Source: Bradyrhizobium sp. sBnM-33 (GTDB taxonomy: Bacteria > Pseudomonadota > Alphaproteobacteria > Rhizobiales > Xanthobacteraceae). Taken from it: a stretch of 64,000 nucleotides of DNA. A model generated the notes under the pieces. It searched no databases. It was not told the origin of the DNA and worked only from the letters and a program-made list of their open reading frames with translations. The DNA is taken from assembly GCF_032917945.1 (NCBI RefSeq), contig NZ_CP136624.1, positions 682,001 through 746,000 of the forward strand, written 5' to 3'. The translations under genes were made by a program, and so were the position numbers. Shown here piece by piece: positions 63,896 through 64,000 of the stretch; positions within the stretch are counted from its first letter, which is position 1; each line of letters begins with the position of its first letter.

Positions 63896-64000
63896 GACGC
63901 TGCGCAGCGCGTTAGCGGTGCGCTGCAGAGCCGGGGTCCACACCACTTGCAATTGGGTCCCGGCTCTGCGGAGCAGCGTTGCACGCTGCACCGCGTCCGG
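63896..64000 (+). repeat. Palindromic repeat, class D copy 2, cut by window end
   Basis: GCGTTCCCCGGACGC at the left, GAGCCGGGGTCC...GGTCCCGGCTC arms and CACCGCGTCCGG at the right edge match the copy at 15199. Confidence 0.85.

Overview
The window is GC-rich alphaproteobacterial chromosome, most like Bradyrhizobium or Rhodopseudomonas (Nitrobacteraceae). The reasons are a GcrA cell-cycle regulator, a CYP199A-type P450 with a palustrisredoxin-type ferredoxin, a box benzoyl-CoA pathway with a BoxR-type regulator, the order phoR-pstSCAB-phoU-phoB, and many short palindromic intergenic repeats of the kind common in that family. I see no rRNA, tRNA, CRISPR array, transposase or prophage gene. Genus assignment is inference.

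Layout. (1) 1-3750, minus strand: a membrane histidine kinase overlapping a response-regulator/kinase hybrid that runs off the left edge. (2) 3996-6385: an orphan UgpB-like binding protein and an aminoglycoside-phosphotransferase-fold kinase with an altered catalytic loop. (3) 6615-17122: a complete peptide/opine-type ABC importer (binding protein, two permeases, fused double ATPase) running into atzG-atzE-atzH-gntR, with allophanate hydrolase (atzF) convergent. This looks like import and hydrolysis of an N-carboxy-urea-type compound (biuret, oxalurate or similar), but no enzyme for the first step is present. (4) 17330-30380: an aromatic-acid block with MarR/feruloyl-CoA synthase, MarR/orphan binding protein, MarR/P450/ferredoxin, a second orphan binding protein, a tannase/feruloyl-esterase-fold hydrolase, an NDH-2-like flavoprotein, and an ECF sigma factor with a small partner. 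(5) 30709-35480: a complete branched-chain-type ABC importer, probably for aromatic acids. (6) 35616-39483: a glutamine-synthetase-like ligase, a Rieske oxygenase alpha subunit and an IclR regulator. This recalls the gamma-glutamylanilide logic of aniline degradation and is my best candidate for an undescribed system. (7) 39635-48267: PilZ and small membrane proteins, BoxR, benzoate-CoA ligase, an alpha/beta hydrolase, a frameshifted DUF309 gene, BoxC, BoxB and a small conserved protein. boxA and the semialdehyde dehydrogenase gene are not in the window. (8) 48424-53659: SDR, polysaccharide deacetylase, BON/OmpA protein and a YbhN-type membrane protein. (9) 53706-60511: the phosphate regulon with a Pho box before pstS. 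(10) 60738-63876: gcrA, then argD-argF after a strong promoter that is immediately followed by a hairpin.

Taken together, most of the window serves uptake and funnelling of plant or lignin-derived aromatics (esters, hydroxycinnamates, methoxybenzoates, benzoate) into CoA-thioester pathways. Each module carries its own MarR, IclR or BoxR regulator, and there are more periplasmic binding proteins than permeases. At least nine classes of palindromic repeat fill the gaps. One copy lies in frame inside the linker of the fused ABC ATPase.
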